DNA of 64,000 nucleotides, from positions 2,840,501-2,904,500 of the forward strand of contig NZ_OY780935.1 in the NCBI RefSeq assembly GCF_963675965.1, written 5' to 3'. The DNA comes from an uncultured Celeribacter sp. (lineage in GTDB: Bacteria; Pseudomonadota; Alphaproteobacteria; Rhodobacterales; Rhodobacteraceae). The position numbers and the translations under genes are program-made. Under the pieces are notes generated by a model. The model was given only the letters and a program-made list of their open reading frames with translations. It was not told the origin of the DNA and did no database searches. Positions 32,009 to 41,643 of this stretch are shown here, piece after piece. Within the stretch, counting starts at the first letter, position 1, and the number at the start of each line of letters is the position of its first letter.

Positions 32009-32989
32009 ATGAGAAAACTTATGCGCGGTCTTTCGGCCGCAGCCTGTGGTATTGTGTTTAGCACAACGTTGGGCGCAACAAGCGTTTCGGCCCAAGACGC
32101 CGTTCCCGAAATCAAGGATGAATATCGCTTTGTGATGATCCCGATTCTGGCGCAGGCTTGGTTCGACATCGTACATGACGCGGCGGCGGATTCGGCGGAG
32201 CAGTTGAGCGCCCAGCTGGGTACCAATATCACCATCGATTACCAAGCCCCGGCGCAGGCTGATCTGGTCGAACAAAACACGCTTTTGGAGCGCGCCATCG
32301 CGACCAAACCCGACGGCATCGCCATCGACGCCATCGACGTGAACGCCAGCATGCCGATCCTCAACGAAGCCCGTGATCGCGGCATCCCGGTCGTGCTTTT
32401 TGTTTCGACCGCGCCGCAGGGCTCGCAATTCACCTACATTTCCAACGACTTCTACGATCAGGGGCGCATTTTGGGTGAGGAGCTTTTGAAGCGCATCGAT
32501 AACAAGGGTAAGATCGCAATCCTGCACGGTGTGCCGACCAACTCCGCCCATGCGGACCGTTACGAAGCGCTGACGGACTTGTTCGCGCAATACCCGGATG
32601 TCGAGATTGTCGACGAGGGCTTCGATTATGACGATGTGCAAAAGGCCCAGACCGAAGCCTCGCGCATGTTGGCCGCCAATGCCGATCTCGACGCGATTGC
32701 GGTGGTGGATGCTGCCGGTCCCGTTGGTGTGGGGCTTGCGCTGCGCGAAGCCGGGCGTGTCGGCGAGGTGCAATTCGTTGGCATCGACGATGTGCCGCAG
32801 CTTCAGGAACTGATGCGCGACGGCGTGCTCGACCTGTCGATTGCCACGCGTCCGCGCATGATCGGCGAATGGTCCACAGTGGCGCTGATGCTTCAGAACA
32901 TGGGCGTGGAAACGCCGTCCTGGATCGACACGGGCATCGGCTACATGACACCTGACATGGTGGCCGACGGCAATATCGACGGCTTCTAA
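32009..32989 (+). CDS. Sugar ABC transporter, periplasmic binding protein
   Basis: 326 residues with an N-terminal signal peptide (MRKLMRGLSAAACGIVFSTT, cleaved after a VSAQ-type site). The mature part is a type I periplasmic-binding (Peripla_BP_4) protein: DLVEQNTLLERAIATKPDGIAI, the hinge region with TYISNDFYDQGR, and VGIDDVPQLQELM. It captures a sugar, polyol or related small ligand for the ATPase and permease that follow. GGGAGGAAACT precedes the ATG. A strong hairpin follows the gene. Confidence 0.92.
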   Translation: MRKLMRGLSAAACGIVFSTTLGATSVSAQDAVPEIKDEYRFVMIPILAQAWFDIVHDAAADSAEQLSAQLGTNITIDYQAPAQADLVEQNTLLERAIATKPDGIAIDAIDVNASMPILNEARDRGIPVVLFVSTAPQGSQFTYISNDFYDQGRILGEELLKRIDNKGKIAILHGVPTNSAHADRYEALTDLFAQYPDVEIVDEGFDYDDVQKAQTEASRMLAANADLDAIAVVDAAGPVGVGLALREAGRVGEVQFVGIDDVPQLQELMRDGVLDLSIATRPRMIGEWSTVALMLQNMGVETPSWIDTGIGYMTPDMVADGNIDGF

Positions 32990-33008
32990 GATCCGGTTTC
33001 AGAACATC

Positions 33009-33040
33009 GACCGGGCGCATCATCCTGTGATGCCCCGGTC
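33009..33040 (+). promoter_or_regulatory. Hairpin after binding-protein gene
   Basis: GACCGGG/CCCGGTC outer stem and GCATCA/TGATGC inner stem around TCCTG, no T-run. It lies between the binding-protein and ATPase genes and probably stabilises the upstream mRNA so that binding protein is made in excess. Confidence 0.65.
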
Positions 33041-33071
33041 TCACTCTCAGGCCAATCTAAGGGAGACCGAT

Positions 33072-34568
33072 ATGAGTCTTTTGGAAGCCCGTGGCATTAC
33101 CAAACGCTTTCCCGGCGTGGTCGCGCTGGATGCGGTGGATCTGCGGTTCGAACGTGGCGAAGTGCATTGCATTGTTGGTGAAAACGGTGCGGGGAAAAGC
33201 ACACTGGTTAAGGTGCTGACCGGCATCTACCGCCCCGATGAGGGCGATTTGCACTACGATGGCGAGACACTGCCGGCGATTGGCTATGTGCCGCAGGAGT
33301 TGAACCTCTTTGACCATATGACGGTTGCGGAAAACATGTTCCTGCCGCTGGAGAACGGCGCGCTGTTTCGGCGCAAGACGCTTGAGGCCGCCGCGCGACC
33401 TTTTCTCGATGATTTGAAGATGACCTGTGCGCCGGAGGATCTGGTGCGCGACATTTCAGTGGCCGAAAAGCAGCTTTTGCAAATCGCCCGCGCGCTGGCG
33501 AGCCGCCGATCCGATATTCTCATCCTCGATGAACCGACCGCCTCTTTGACGGCGACGGAAATCGAACGGCTCTTTGCGATTGTCGAAGAGTTGCAGGCAC
33601 GCGGTACGGCGATTGTGTTTATCACCCATCGGCTCGACGAGGTGATGCGGCTGCATTCCGTGGTCTCCGTGCTGCGCAACGGCTGTGTGGTCGGAAATTC
33701 CGATGGCGAGGATGTCTCTGAGGCCTGGATCGTCTCCAAGATGACCGGCAAGGAGATGGATTTGAGCACGCTTTACCGTCCGTGCACGCCGCGTGGTGAT
33801 CGTGTGTTCCGGGTCGAGGGGCTTTCTGGCCCCGGCTTCGAAGAGATTTCTTTCGATCTTCACGCCGGTGAGGTCCTCGGCTTTGCGGGTCTGGTGGGCG
33901 CCGGGCGCTCCGAGGTGCTGCAAACGCTCTTCGGGATGCGCAAGCCGACGGCGGGGCAGGCTTGGTTCGACGGTGAGCCATGGCTGTTCAACAAGCCGGC
34001 TCGTTCGATTTCCAAGGGGGTGATGTATCTCTCGGAGGAACGTAAGGCGCATGGGATTTTCCCGCATATGTCGGTGCGCCAGAACGTCGGCGCAGGTCTT
34101 TTGCGTGACGTGGCGCGGCTGGGCGTGGTGTCCAATGCGCGCGAGGCAGAGGCCACAGCCAAGATCATCGGCGACTACCGGGTCAAGACCGCTTCATCCG
34201 AGACAAAAATCATGAACCTCAGCGGCGGCAATCAGCAAAAGGTGCTGATCGGGCGCGGCCTAATGGCCAACCCGCGGGTGATGATTTTCGACGAACCGAC
34301 GCGCGGCATCGACGTCAACGCCAAGGACGAGATCTATCGTCTGATGCAACAGGTCGCCGAGGACCAACAGATCGCCGTGGTGCTGATCTCCTCGGAAATC
34401 GAAGAGCTTTTGAAATGCAGCAACCGGGTTCTGAGCCTCTATGACGGGCGGATCAATGCGGAAATTGCGGCGGAGGAGCTGAGCGAAGAACGCTTGCTGT
34501 CCTCGATTATCAATACGGGCGGCGCCTCTGATGCGACGACCGCAAACAGGGAGGGTGCCCATGTCTGA
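33072..34568 (+). CDS. Sugar ABC transporter, double ATPase (RbsA type)
   Basis: 498 residues with two nucleotide-binding domains. The first has Walker A GENGAGKST, signature ISVAEKQLL and Walker B ILILDEPTAS; the second has the usual altered Walker A GLVGAGRSE, signature LSGGNQQK and VMIFDEPTRGID. This layout is that of RbsA/XylG/MglA ATPases, which pair with one permease homodimer. It overlaps the permease gene by eight bases. Confidence 0.93.
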   Translation: MSLLEARGITKRFPGVVALDAVDLRFERGEVHCIVGENGAGKSTLVKVLTGIYRPDEGDLHYDGETLPAIGYVPQELNLFDHMTVAENMFLPLENGALFRRKTLEAAARPFLDDLKMTCAPEDLVRDISVAEKQLLQIARALASRRSDILILDEPTASLTATEIERLFAIVEELQARGTAIVFITHRLDEVMRLHSVVSVLRNGCVVGNSDGEDVSEAWIVSKMTGKEMDLSTLYRPCTPRGDRVFRVEGLSGPGFEEISFDLHAGEVLGFAGLVGAGRSEVLQTLFGMRKPTAGQAWFDGEPWLFNKPARSISKGVMYLSEERKAHGIFPHMSVRQNVGAGLLRDVARLGVVSNAREAEATAKIIGDYRVKTASSETKIMNLSGGNQQKVLIGRGLMANPRVMIFDEPTRGIDVNAKDEIYRLMQQVAEDQQIAVVLISSEIEELLKCSNRVLSLYDGRINAEIAAEELSEERLLSSIINTGGASDATTANREGAHV

Positions 34569-35541
34569 CGGGCTGGTGAACATGACGCAGAGACGAGGTT
34601 TCAATCTGAAAGGCGGTGGTCAGATCATTGGGGTTCTGATCGCATTTGTGGTGATTTGCGTGGTGGCGTCCTTGGTCGCGCCGCAATTCCTGACAAGCTA
34701 CAACATGACGATTATTTCCCGCGATCTCGCCTTTATCGGCATCGTGGCCATAGCGCAGGGTATGTTGCTTTTGCTCGGGGACATCGACGTCTCCATCGGC
34801 GCAATCGCAGGGCTGTGCGGCATCGTCTGCACCAAACTTCTGGTCGATGCCCAGCTCGATCCGGCGCTCGCCATTTCGGCGGGGCTGGCGGTCGGAGCCA
34901 TCGCCGGCGCTGTCAACGGCACGATTATCACCATGTTTAATCTGAACTCTCTGGTGGTGACCATCGGGATGCTCAGCGTATATTCTGGGCTGAACCTCTG
35001 GATCACAAAGGGCCGCACCATCGTGGGCCTGCCGAAAGAGGTGACGGTTCTGGGCGGTGGTACGCTCATGGGTGTACCCGTGCCGGTCTATATCATGGCG
35101 GGCGTGTTTCTGGTGATCCTGTTCCTGACCACGAAAACGGTCTACGGGCGCCGCCTTTACGCGGTCGGCAACAGTCGCGAGGCTGCCAAGATCATTGGCA
35201 TTCACGAACAACGCGTTCGCATCACCGCCTATGCTGTTGCAGGTGCGCTTGCCGGGCTTGCCGGGATGCTTCTTTGCTTCCGCCTCGTGTCGGCGCAGGC
35301 CTCGATGGGGCAATCCTGGCTTTTGCCGTCGATTGCCGCACCTGTCATTGGCGGCATCGCCACCACGGGTGGCATCGGCACGATCTGGGGCGCGCTTCTG
35401 GGCGCGGCTATCATTGCAGTGATCGGCAATGTGATCGTGCTGGGTGGTGTTGACGTCTACCTGCAACAGGTGGTCACGGGCGCGATCGTGGTGATTGCCG
35501 TCGCTCTCGATGCCATCACACGTAAAATGGGCCGGGGCTGA
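34561..35541 (+). CDS. Sugar ABC transporter, permease (RbsC type)
   Basis: 326 residues with about ten membrane segments, BPD_transp_2 family. GMLLLLGDIDVSIGAIAGL is the family's signature segment, AVGNSREAAKIIGI the cytoplasmic ATPase-contact loop, and the C-terminal GGIGTIWGALLGA helix is typical. It forms the channel for the ligand captured by the preceding binding protein. Confidence 0.93.
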   Translation: MSDGLVNMTQRRGFNLKGGGQIIGVLIAFVVICVVASLVAPQFLTSYNMTIISRDLAFIGIVAIAQGMLLLLGDIDVSIGAIAGLCGIVCTKLLVDAQLDPALAISAGLAVGAIAGAVNGTIITMFNLNSLVVTIGMLSVYSGLNLWITKGRTIVGLPKEVTVLGGGTLMGVPVPVYIMAGVFLVILFLTTKTVYGRRLYAVGNSREAAKIIGIHEQRVRITAYAVAGALAGLAGMLLCFRLVSAQASMGQSWLLPSIAAPVIGGIATTGGIGTIWGALLGAAIIAVIGNVIVLGGVDVYLQQVVTGAIVVIAVALDAITRKMGRG

Positions 35542-35581
35542 TCCCCCCGCCCGCAGTTTCATTCCAAAGGAGGAGATAGGA

Positions 35582-36070
35582 ATGTCCGAGGAAACCAAAA
35601 TCACTCAGATCGGTGTCGTCGTGCGCGACCTGGATGCGACGATGAAAATGTATCACCAGCTTCTGGGCTGGGGACCGTGGAATGTGTACGAACATACAGC
35701 CCCCGTGCTGCATGATACCCATCTGCACGGTAAACCTGCGACCTATTCGATGCTCTGCGCCGAAGTCATGGTCGGTGATATGTGCTACGAGTTGATCCAG
35801 CCGCTTGAAGGCGACTCGATCTACAAGGAGTGGCTCGAAGAACATGGCGAGGGCCTGCACCACGTTGCCGTGATGAAACATGGCCAAGATGCGGCAGATC
35901 AGTTCAAGAAGGACATGGATGCGGCGGGCGCGAAGATGCTTATGGGCGGGCGCATCGGTGAGACCATCGAATTCTATTACCTTGACAGCGAACCGCAGCT
36001 CAAAGTGATCCTAGAATCCGGCACGGGTCATGCCATCGATCTGAAACCGATCCGCACCTATCCTGAGTGA
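35582..36070 (+). CDS. VOC-fold protein (glyoxalase/epimerase-like)
   Basis: 162 residues, vicinal-oxygen-chelate fold: ITQIGVVVRDLDATMKMYHQLLGWGPW begins the first beta-alpha-beta-beta-beta module, and LHHVAVMKHG with FYYLDSEPQLKVILE the second. Metal-ligand candidates are His/Gln at the start, a Glu in CYELIQP, His in GLHHVA and the late Glu. Methylmalonyl-CoA epimerases and lactoylglutathione lyases look like this, but so do sugar epimerase/isomerase relatives. As last gene of the importer operon it probably acts on the imported compound. Confidence 0.82.
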   Translation: MSEETKITQIGVVVRDLDATMKMYHQLLGWGPWNVYEHTAPVLHDTHLHGKPATYSMLCAEVMVGDMCYELIQPLEGDSIYKEWLEEHGEGLHHVAVMKHGQDAADQFKKDMDAAGAKMLMGGRIGETIEFYYLDSEPQLKVILESGTGHAIDLKPIRTYPE

Positions 36071-36087
36071 ACGCCTCAGCTCCCAAG

Positions 36088-36117
36088 AAAAAGCCCCCGC
36101 GACGCGGGGGCTTTTTT
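36088..36117 (+). terminator. Rho-independent terminator between convergent operons
   Basis: GCCCCCGC/GCGGGGGC stem with a GAC loop, T-run on the right and A-run on the left, so it can act in both directions for the VOC operon and the leftward UgpC-type operon. Confidence 0.9.
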
Positions 36118-36138
36118 GATGTCCGGTTTTGTGGGGCT

Positions 36139-37188
36139 TCAGGCGGCGATGCGGTGATCGTCTTTGTCAAAGACCATGATATGTTCGGGCCGGATGCCAA
36201 GCGCGAGAGTCTCGGGGCGCTCTGTGTCGCTGCCTTGGCGGATCACCTCGATCTCACTATCGCCAAGGTTGGCGAAATAGCTCGTCGAGGTGCCAACGAC
36301 CTGTTGATTGGTGACATCGAGCGTCAGTCTGTTGGCCTCGGAGGCGCTGTCGAGGAAATTTTCGGGGCGAATTCCCAGTGTCACGGTGCCTTTCGCGGCG
36401 GTGGCACTGGTCAAAACCGTTCCGTCACTCAGTGTCATCCGATGTCCGTCGGCCTGCGCGGTGACAAAGCTCATCTGCGGCGAGCCGATGAACCCTGCGA
36501 CAAAGCGGGTTCTCGGCGCGGTGTAAAGCTCAGACGGGCTGCCGACCTGTTCGATCCGCCCGTCCTTCATCACCACGATACGGTCGCCCATGGTCATCGC
36601 TTCGACCTGATCATGGGTCACATAGATCGAGGTTACGCCAATCCGCTGTTGCAGGGCGCGGATTTCCTTGCGCATCTGGACGCGCAACTGTGCGTCGAGG
36701 TTCGACAGCGGTTCGTCGAACAGGAAGGCGTTGGAATGCTTGACCATGGCGCGGCCCATGGCCACCCGTTGACGTTGCCCGCCTGACAAGGCGCGCGGGC
36801 GGCGGTCGAGATAGGGGGTGATCGCCAGAATATCGGCGGCCCATTTTACTCGCTTTTCGATTTCCTCTGAGGGCGTCTTGCGCACCTTGAGGCCGAAGGC
36901 GAGATTTTGCGCCACCGTCAGATGCGGGTAGAGCGCATAATTTTGGAACACCATTGACAGATCGCGCTCTTGTGGCGGCAGATGCCCGACCGGCGTGCCG
37001 TCGAACAGAATATCGCCGCCAGAGATCGGGTTCAGTCCGGCCACACAGCGCAGCAGGGTCGACTTGCCACAGCCCGAGGGGCCGACCAGCACGATGAACT
37101 CGCCGTCGTCGATCTCAAGGTTCAGCCCGTGAAGTGCCTTAACCTTGCCGTAATGTTTTTCGAGATTCTGAATGTTGATTGAGACCAT
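36139..37188 (-). CDS. Carbohydrate ABC transporter ATPase (UgpC/MalK type)
   Basis: 349 residues: Walker A GPSGCGKST, Q-loop NYALYPHLTV, signature LSGGQRQRV, Walker B AFLFDEPLSNLD, and a C-terminal TOBE regulatory domain (about 240-345). This is the shared ATPase form for CUT1 sugar and glycerol-phosphate importers. GGGAGGAGAACCC precedes the ATG. Last gene of the leftward four-gene importer. Confidence 0.93.
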   Translation of the reverse strand: MVSINIQNLEKHYGKVKALHGLNLEIDDGEFIVLVGPSGCGKSTLLRCVAGLNPISGGDILFDGTPVGHLPPQERDLSMVFQNYALYPHLTVAQNLAFGLKVRKTPSEEIEKRVKWAADILAITPYLDRRPRALSGGQRQRVAMGRAMVKHSNAFLFDEPLSNLDAQLRVQMRKEIRALQQRIGVTSIYVTHDQVEAMTMGDRIVVMKDGRIEQVGSPSELYTAPRTRFVAGFIGSPQMSFVTAQADGHRMTLSDGTVLTSATAAKGTVTLGIRPENFLDSASEANRLTLDVTNQQVVGTSTSYFANLGDSEIEVIRQGSDTERPETLALGIRPEHIMVFDKDDHRIAA

Positions 37189-37226
37189 GGGTTCTCCTCC
37201 CAAGAATGGTGGCGTCGCAGGGCGCG

Positions 37227-38057
37227 CTATTTGATGCTGCCCTGTGTCAGGCCGCCGACGAGATGTTTCTGAAACAGGAATGCAATGAGATAGATCGGCA
37301 GCATACCGGTGAAGGAGGCCGCCGCCATCTGTCCGAAATTCACCAGTCGCTCGCCCTGGAACAGCGACATGCCGACCGTGATCGTGCGGCTTGCGTCGCT
37401 GAACGTCAGGGCGGAGGCAAAGAGAAACTCGTTGTAGGACAGGATGATACAGATCAGCGCGGTGGCCAGAATGCCGGGAAAGATCAGCGGCAGGATCACC
37501 GCGAAGAGCGTGTGCCAATAGCCTGCGCCGTCGATCCAAGCGGCCTCGTCGATCTCTGCCGGGATGTCGCTGACAAAACTCTTGAGCAGCCAGAAGGCGA
37601 CGGGCAGGTTCATCAGCCCGTGGACCAGCGCGAGACCCGGAATGCTGTCCATCAGCTGCGCGGTTTGCAACAGATAGAACAGCGGGATGAGCGCGATAAT
37701 CGGCGGCGCGGCATAGGAGGCCAGCGTGATATTGGGCACGGTCCGGCGAAAGGCGCCGAGCTTGATCGTGGCATAGGTCGCGGGCACCGCGATCACCAGC
37801 GTGATCACCCCGCTCAAAAGCGCCACGGTGACCGAATTCCAGATCATCCGCAAAACCGGCACATGCGCGAACGCATGCGGGTAGTTCGAGAGCGTTGCCG
37901 CCTCCGGCAACAGTCGTCCCTGCAACACGTCGTCAGGGGTTTTGAACGAGGTCGAGAACAGATAGACAATCGGCAGCGCGAAAAAGATCAGCATAGCGGC
38001 CAGAAAGCCAAACCGGATCAGGCGATCCGTGCGGGTATCCTGAGCAGAAGCGATCAT
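37227..38057 (-). CDS. Carbohydrate ABC transporter permease (MalG/UgpE type)
   Basis: 276 residues, six membrane segments, BPD_transp_1 family with the EAA loop EIDEAAWIDGAGYWHTLFAVILP near residue 185. It forms the channel with the other permease; the start overlaps that gene's stop by four bases. Confidence 0.92.
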   Translation of the reverse strand: MIASAQDTRTDRLIRFGFLAAMLIFFALPIVYLFSTSFKTPDDVLQGRLLPEAATLSNYPHAFAHVPVLRMIWNSVTVALLSGVITLVIAVPATYATIKLGAFRRTVPNITLASYAAPPIIALIPLFYLLQTAQLMDSIPGLALVHGLMNLPVAFWLLKSFVSDIPAEIDEAAWIDGAGYWHTLFAVILPLIFPGILATALICIILSYNEFLFASALTFSDASRTITVGMSLFQGERLVNFGQMAAASFTGMLPIYLIAFLFQKHLVGGLTQGSIK

Positions 38058-38971
38058 CGACGTTTCTCCAGATAATTGTGCAGCAGAACGATCGGCAAGG
38101 TGACGACAGAGACCGTGATCGCGAACATCAGGGTCTGCGCCGAGGCGAGCCCGACATCGAATTCGCGGAGGGCGGTCTTCCAGATCTCGAACGTCGCGAT
38201 GTTGGTGGCATTGCCGGGGCCACCGGAGGTGAGCGTGTAGACCAGATCAAAGGTCTTGAGCGCCATGATGACCCGCAACAGGTAGACCGAGAGCAGCGCC
38301 GGCGCGATCATCGGCAGGGTAACGGTCCAGAAAATCCTCTTCGGATAGGCGCCATCGAGTGCGGCGGCCTCTTCGACGTCATGTGGCACGCCTTGCAGGA
38401 TCGCAAAGCACAGGATCACGATCAGCGGCGTCCATTGCCATGTGTCGGCCAGCATGATCGCCGGAAAGGCGAGGGCATGGTTGCCGAAAAACGAAATCGG
38501 ATCGTCGATCAGCCCGGTGCGAAGCAAAACGCCATTGAGCCAGCCCCCCGAAGGGTTAAGGATGAGTTTCCACGCGATCCCGACCATCACGGGGGGTGTC
38601 ATCAGGGGTAGCAGCACGATGGTTCGAAGCCACCGCCCGCCACGCACGATCTTGCTCAGGATCACCGCAAGGTAGAGCCCAAGAGCCAGTTGCACCAAGG
38701 ATACGATCAGCGCGAATAGGATTGCATGACCCACGGAGCCAGAAAAATTCGTACCGCTGAGAGCCCAGTCGAAATTTTCGAACCCGACGAAGCCCTGAAA
38801 CTGTTGACCGAGATCGGAGCGGGAAAAGGCCAGAAGCACGAGGTACACCAAAGGGTAGCCCGCGAAAATCGCAAGTCCGGCCATCAAGGGCAGGGTCATG
38901 CTCCATTCCGCACGCTTGCGCTGGCTCACGTCGCGAGCGGATCTGAAAGAAGCTGCCGGTGGCGTCGCCAT
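38054..38971 (-). CDS. Carbohydrate ABC transporter permease (MalF/UgpA type)
   Basis: 305 residues, six membrane segments, with the EAA loop VEEAAALDGAYPKRIFWTVTLP. A short cytoplasmic N-terminus rich in Arg and Lys precedes the first helix. GAGGAGGCCCACG before the ATG supports the start. It lies between the binding protein (after a hairpin) and the second permease. Confidence 0.92.
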   Translation of the reverse strand: MATPPAASFRSARDVSQRKRAEWSMTLPLMAGLAIFAGYPLVYLVLLAFSRSDLGQQFQGFVGFENFDWALSGTNFSGSVGHAILFALIVSLVQLALGLYLAVILSKIVRGGRWLRTIVLLPLMTPPVMVGIAWKLILNPSGGWLNGVLLRTGLIDDPISFFGNHALAFPAIMLADTWQWTPLIVILCFAILQGVPHDVEEAAALDGAYPKRIFWTVTLPMIAPALLSVYLLRVIMALKTFDLVYTLTSGGPGNATNIATFEIWKTALREFDVGLASAQTLMFAITVSVVTLPIVLLHNYLEKRR

Positions 38972-39008
38972 CGTGGGCCTCCTCTGTGTTGTCAGTCATT
39001 GAATTACA

Positions 39009-39046
39009 CCTCTTGGGCGCGGCATTCGGGATGCGCGTCCAAGAGG
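39009..39046 (-). promoter_or_regulatory. Hairpin after binding-protein gene
   Basis: CCTCTTGG and CCAAGAGG with further GCGC pairing form a long stem in the 96-bp gap between the binding-protein and permease genes. No T-run; probably an mRNA-stabilising or partial-terminator element. Confidence 0.6.
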
Positions 39047-39067
39047 CAGGTCCTGTCCGCAGGTGGC

Positions 39068-40417
39068 TTAACGCAGCAGGCGTTCCCAGCTTTTCTGGGC
39101 CAGCTCCATCGCGTCTTCTGGCGTGCTTTCGCCGGAGATCATGATGGCGAGCTGTTCTGACAGGCTTTCGAGCATCCGCGGCGCTTGCGGGCCGGTGGGC
39201 CAGGCCATCGCACCATTGAGCGAGGCGCTCGCGGCCCGTTGGCTTCGGGCGTTGAAGGCCTCGTACTCCGGGCTGGTCAGAGCGGAGATGCGGATCGGAT
39301 CGATGCCGGAACCAGTGGTGGTCAGCAAGTCGAGATGCATCTTTGCGGAGGACGCCAGTTTGATGAACTCCCAGGCGAGGTCTTTCTTGCTGCCATAGGC
39401 TGCGATGCCAAGTGCCCAGCCCGCGTTGAGCGGTGCGCGGCTTTCGGTCTGGCTGCCGCCGACGGGCAATTGCACGACGTTCCATTTGCCTGCGATCTTG
39501 GAGTTTTCGCTGTCTTCTGAATAGGCGCCGAGGTCGATCCAACCTTCGGTCATCGCAGCACGTCCGCCGACAAAGGCGGTGAGCGCTTGATCAAAGCCGG
39601 TTTCCGCCGGTGTCGGCAGCGCCGAGGGCACCGTGGCGACAAGGTTCTGGGCCGCCATGAGCGCGGCTTCGCTGTCCAGCGCCGGGCGCCCGTCCGCATC
39701 GAGAAACTCGCCACCATAATTGGCAAGGCGGTTGGCAAAGACGGAAATGTTCTGAAGTGGGGCACGAATGCCCATCAAGGCCATACCATAGATACCGTTT
39801 GCGCTCTCGGCTTCGGTGATGGCCTCAGATGTGGTGATGACCTCATCCCATGTTTTCGGGGCTGTCAGGCCGTTTCGCTCGAAAATTTCGGTGTTATAGA
39901 ACAGCGCATGAGTGTCGCCGTCAAAAGGCAGAGCGTAGCGACGGCCATTGTAAAGGCTGTAGGGATCGTAGACCGTCGCGATAAAATCGTCCGGCATGAT
40001 TTCGTCCGCGTCGGCCTCAATCCGGTCGGTGATGTCCTCAAGAACACCGGTTTCGACCAGTGAGCCCTTTGAGATGTACCAATAATCAAAGGCGTCGAAT
40101 CGTTTCGCGCCGGATTGCAGATCGAGAGTGAGCTGCTGCTGAATCTGGTCGAGTGGTACGGGGACGATTTCCACCTTCACGCCAGTCTCCGCCTCGAAAA
40201 CCTTAGCGACGATCCTGGCGCCACCCACCTGAGGCTGAGACATCAGGACTGTGATGGTTTCGCCCGCTTGCGCATAGGCGCGCGCTGACAGCACGCCGCT
40301 GCCTAAAGCTGCGCCGGCTGCCACGCCCATGCCGCTTCCCAAAAGCTGACGACGCGTCATCGCCGATCCCTTGGTGTCGTGTGTGGTTCGAGCCTCTGTC
40401 TGAGTTTTTCTGTTCAT
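39068..40417 (-). CDS. Extracellular solute-binding protein, family 1
   Basis: 449 residues. The N-terminus carries a twin-arginine-like signal (MTRRQLLGSGMGVAAGAALGSG ... ARAYAQAGE) after a 19-residue lead, so export through Tat in folded form is likely. The mature part is an SBP_bac_1 domain (VLMSQPQVGGARIVAKVFEAE; GVKVEIVPVP). It is first gene of the CUT1-type importer, divergent from the dehydrogenase/kinase/aldolase operon, with which it probably shares control and substrate. GGAGGAAATT precedes the ATG. Confidence 0.9.
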   Translation of the reverse strand: MNRKTQTEARTTHDTKGSAMTRRQLLGSGMGVAAGAALGSGVLSARAYAQAGETITVLMSQPQVGGARIVAKVFEAETGVKVEIVPVPLDQIQQQLTLDLQSGAKRFDAFDYWYISKGSLVETGVLEDITDRIEADADEIMPDDFIATVYDPYSLYNGRRYALPFDGDTHALFYNTEIFERNGLTAPKTWDEVITTSEAITEAESANGIYGMALMGIRAPLQNISVFANRLANYGGEFLDADGRPALDSEAALMAAQNLVATVPSALPTPAETGFDQALTAFVGGRAAMTEGWIDLGAYSEDSENSKIAGKWNVVQLPVGGSQTESRAPLNAGWALGIAAYGSKKDLAWEFIKLASSAKMHLDLLTTTGSGIDPIRISALTSPEYEAFNARSQRAASASLNGAMAWPTGPQAPRMLESLSEQLAIMISGESTPEDAMELAQKSWERLLR

Positions 40418-40476
40418 AATTTCCTCCCTATGGGCTGGGTCCTGTTTCCTCCCGGACCGGCAGCCGCATAAATGAC

Positions 40477-40503
40477 CTTGACATGAAATTAATATCAGTC
40501 AAG
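40477..40503. promoter_or_regulatory. Palindromic operator between divergent operons
   Basis: CTTGAC and GTCAAG bracket an AT-rich palindrome TGAAATTAATATCA with one mismatch pair. It is central in the 126-bp region between the divergent binding-protein and dehydrogenase genes. The SorC-family regulator at 44516-45472 is the obvious candidate to bind it. Confidence 0.5.
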
Positions 40504-40543
40504 TTATTTATAACATGTGAGAGACATGGAATGGGAGGACGAC

Positions 40544-41587
40544 ATGAAGAAACTCAAGATTGCTGCCATCGGTGATCAATTCATCACCTCGGCGGTTTTT
40601 GAGACTGCGGTGCGCGATGCAATTGGCGCGGGATGCGAGGTGGTTACGCGCGATTTGCAATGGCCCGAGGTGCCGTTCTTCGCGCATGACGGGCCGGCAG
40701 GGACGGAAATCAAGGAATACAGCGGCAACCCCAAGGATCTCGAAGCCATACTGGCGGACGCGGAGGTTTTGGTGACGCACCTGGCACCTGTGACCGCAGA
40801 GCTTTTGGAAAATGCGCCGCGCCTGAAATTCATCGGCGTGTCGCGGGGCGGGCCGACCAATATCAACATGGAGGCGGCCCGCGCCCGCAACGTGACCGTG
40901 TGCAATGTCCCCGGGCGCAATGCTTCCGCAGTGGCGGAATTCACCGTCGGTGCGATTCTGGCCAATGTGCGCCGCATCACCGTGGGCCATGCCGGGCTGT
41001 CCCAAGGCATCTGGCGCGGCGATCTCTACCGTTATGACCGGACGGGCGATGAGTTGTCGGATTTGACCGTCGGGCTTTTGGGGTACAGCCATATCGGACA
41101 GCGGGTGGTGCGTCTGCTCAAACCCTTCGGCTGCAGGATCTTGATCTGCGATCCCTATGCGAAACTGACCGTGCAGGATGCCATTGATGGCGTCGAACAG
41201 GTCGACATCGAGGATCTGATTGCGCGGTCCGATATTCTAAGCCTGCATGCGCGGGTGACGCCAGAGACGACGGGTATCATCTCGGCGGAGCGGATCGCGA
41301 AGATGAAAAAGGGTGCGGTTCTGGTGAACTCGGCGCGGGGCGAACTGGTCGATCAACCGGCGCTCGTTGAAGCTTTGGTCAAGGGTCATCTCGGCGGTGC
41401 GGCGCTTGATACCTTCGAAGTGGAGCCGCCTAAAAGCGATGATGAATTGTTGCGATTGCCCAATGTCACCCTGACCCCTCATATTGCCGGTGCATCGCGC
41501 CGCGTGGCGACATTCGCTGCCGAACAAATCGCAGAAGATCTGGCGCGCTTTATGAAAGGGGAAAAACTCAAAAACCCATGTAACTGA
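40544..41587 (+). CDS. D-2-hydroxyacid dehydrogenase family protein
   Basis: 347 residues. The NAD-binding domain has GLLGYSHIGQRVVRLLKPFG; the catalytic set is Arg in NSARGELVD, Glu in FEVEPP and His in LTPHIAGAS. It resembles SerA-like and YoaD-type enzymes. The start is the ATG with GGGAGG six bases ahead. It is followed by an LsrK-like kinase; a 2-hydroxyacid dehydrogenase beside such a kinase recalls YoaC/YoaD of Bacillus (from memory). It probably oxidises or reduces a hydroxyacid in the pathway. Confidence 0.88.
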   Translation: MKKLKIAAIGDQFITSAVFETAVRDAIGAGCEVVTRDLQWPEVPFFAHDGPAGTEIKEYSGNPKDLEAILADAEVLVTHLAPVTAELLENAPRLKFIGVSRGGPTNINMEAARARNVTVCNVPGRNASAVAEFTVGAILANVRRITVGHAGLSQGIWRGDLYRYDRTGDELSDLTVGLLGYSHIGQRVVRLLKPFGCRILICDPYAKLTVQDAIDGVEQVDIEDLIARSDILSLHARVTPETTGIISAERIAKMKKGAVLVNSARGELVDQPALVEALVKGHLGGAALDTFEVEPPKSDDELLRLPNVTLTPHIAGASRRVATFAAEQIAEDLARFMKGEKLKNPCN

Positions 41588-41643
41588 GGCAGAATGCGAG
41601 ACATTGCGAGACGGTGCGGGGAGGCATCGTCAGGGAGGAGATT

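Noticed and set aside
36139..37539. Fusion of a permease fragment to the UgpC-type ATPase
   Set aside because: The extra N-terminal part of the long frame is an out-of-frame reading of the MalG-type permease gene; the ATPase has its own ATG with GGGAGGAGAACCC.
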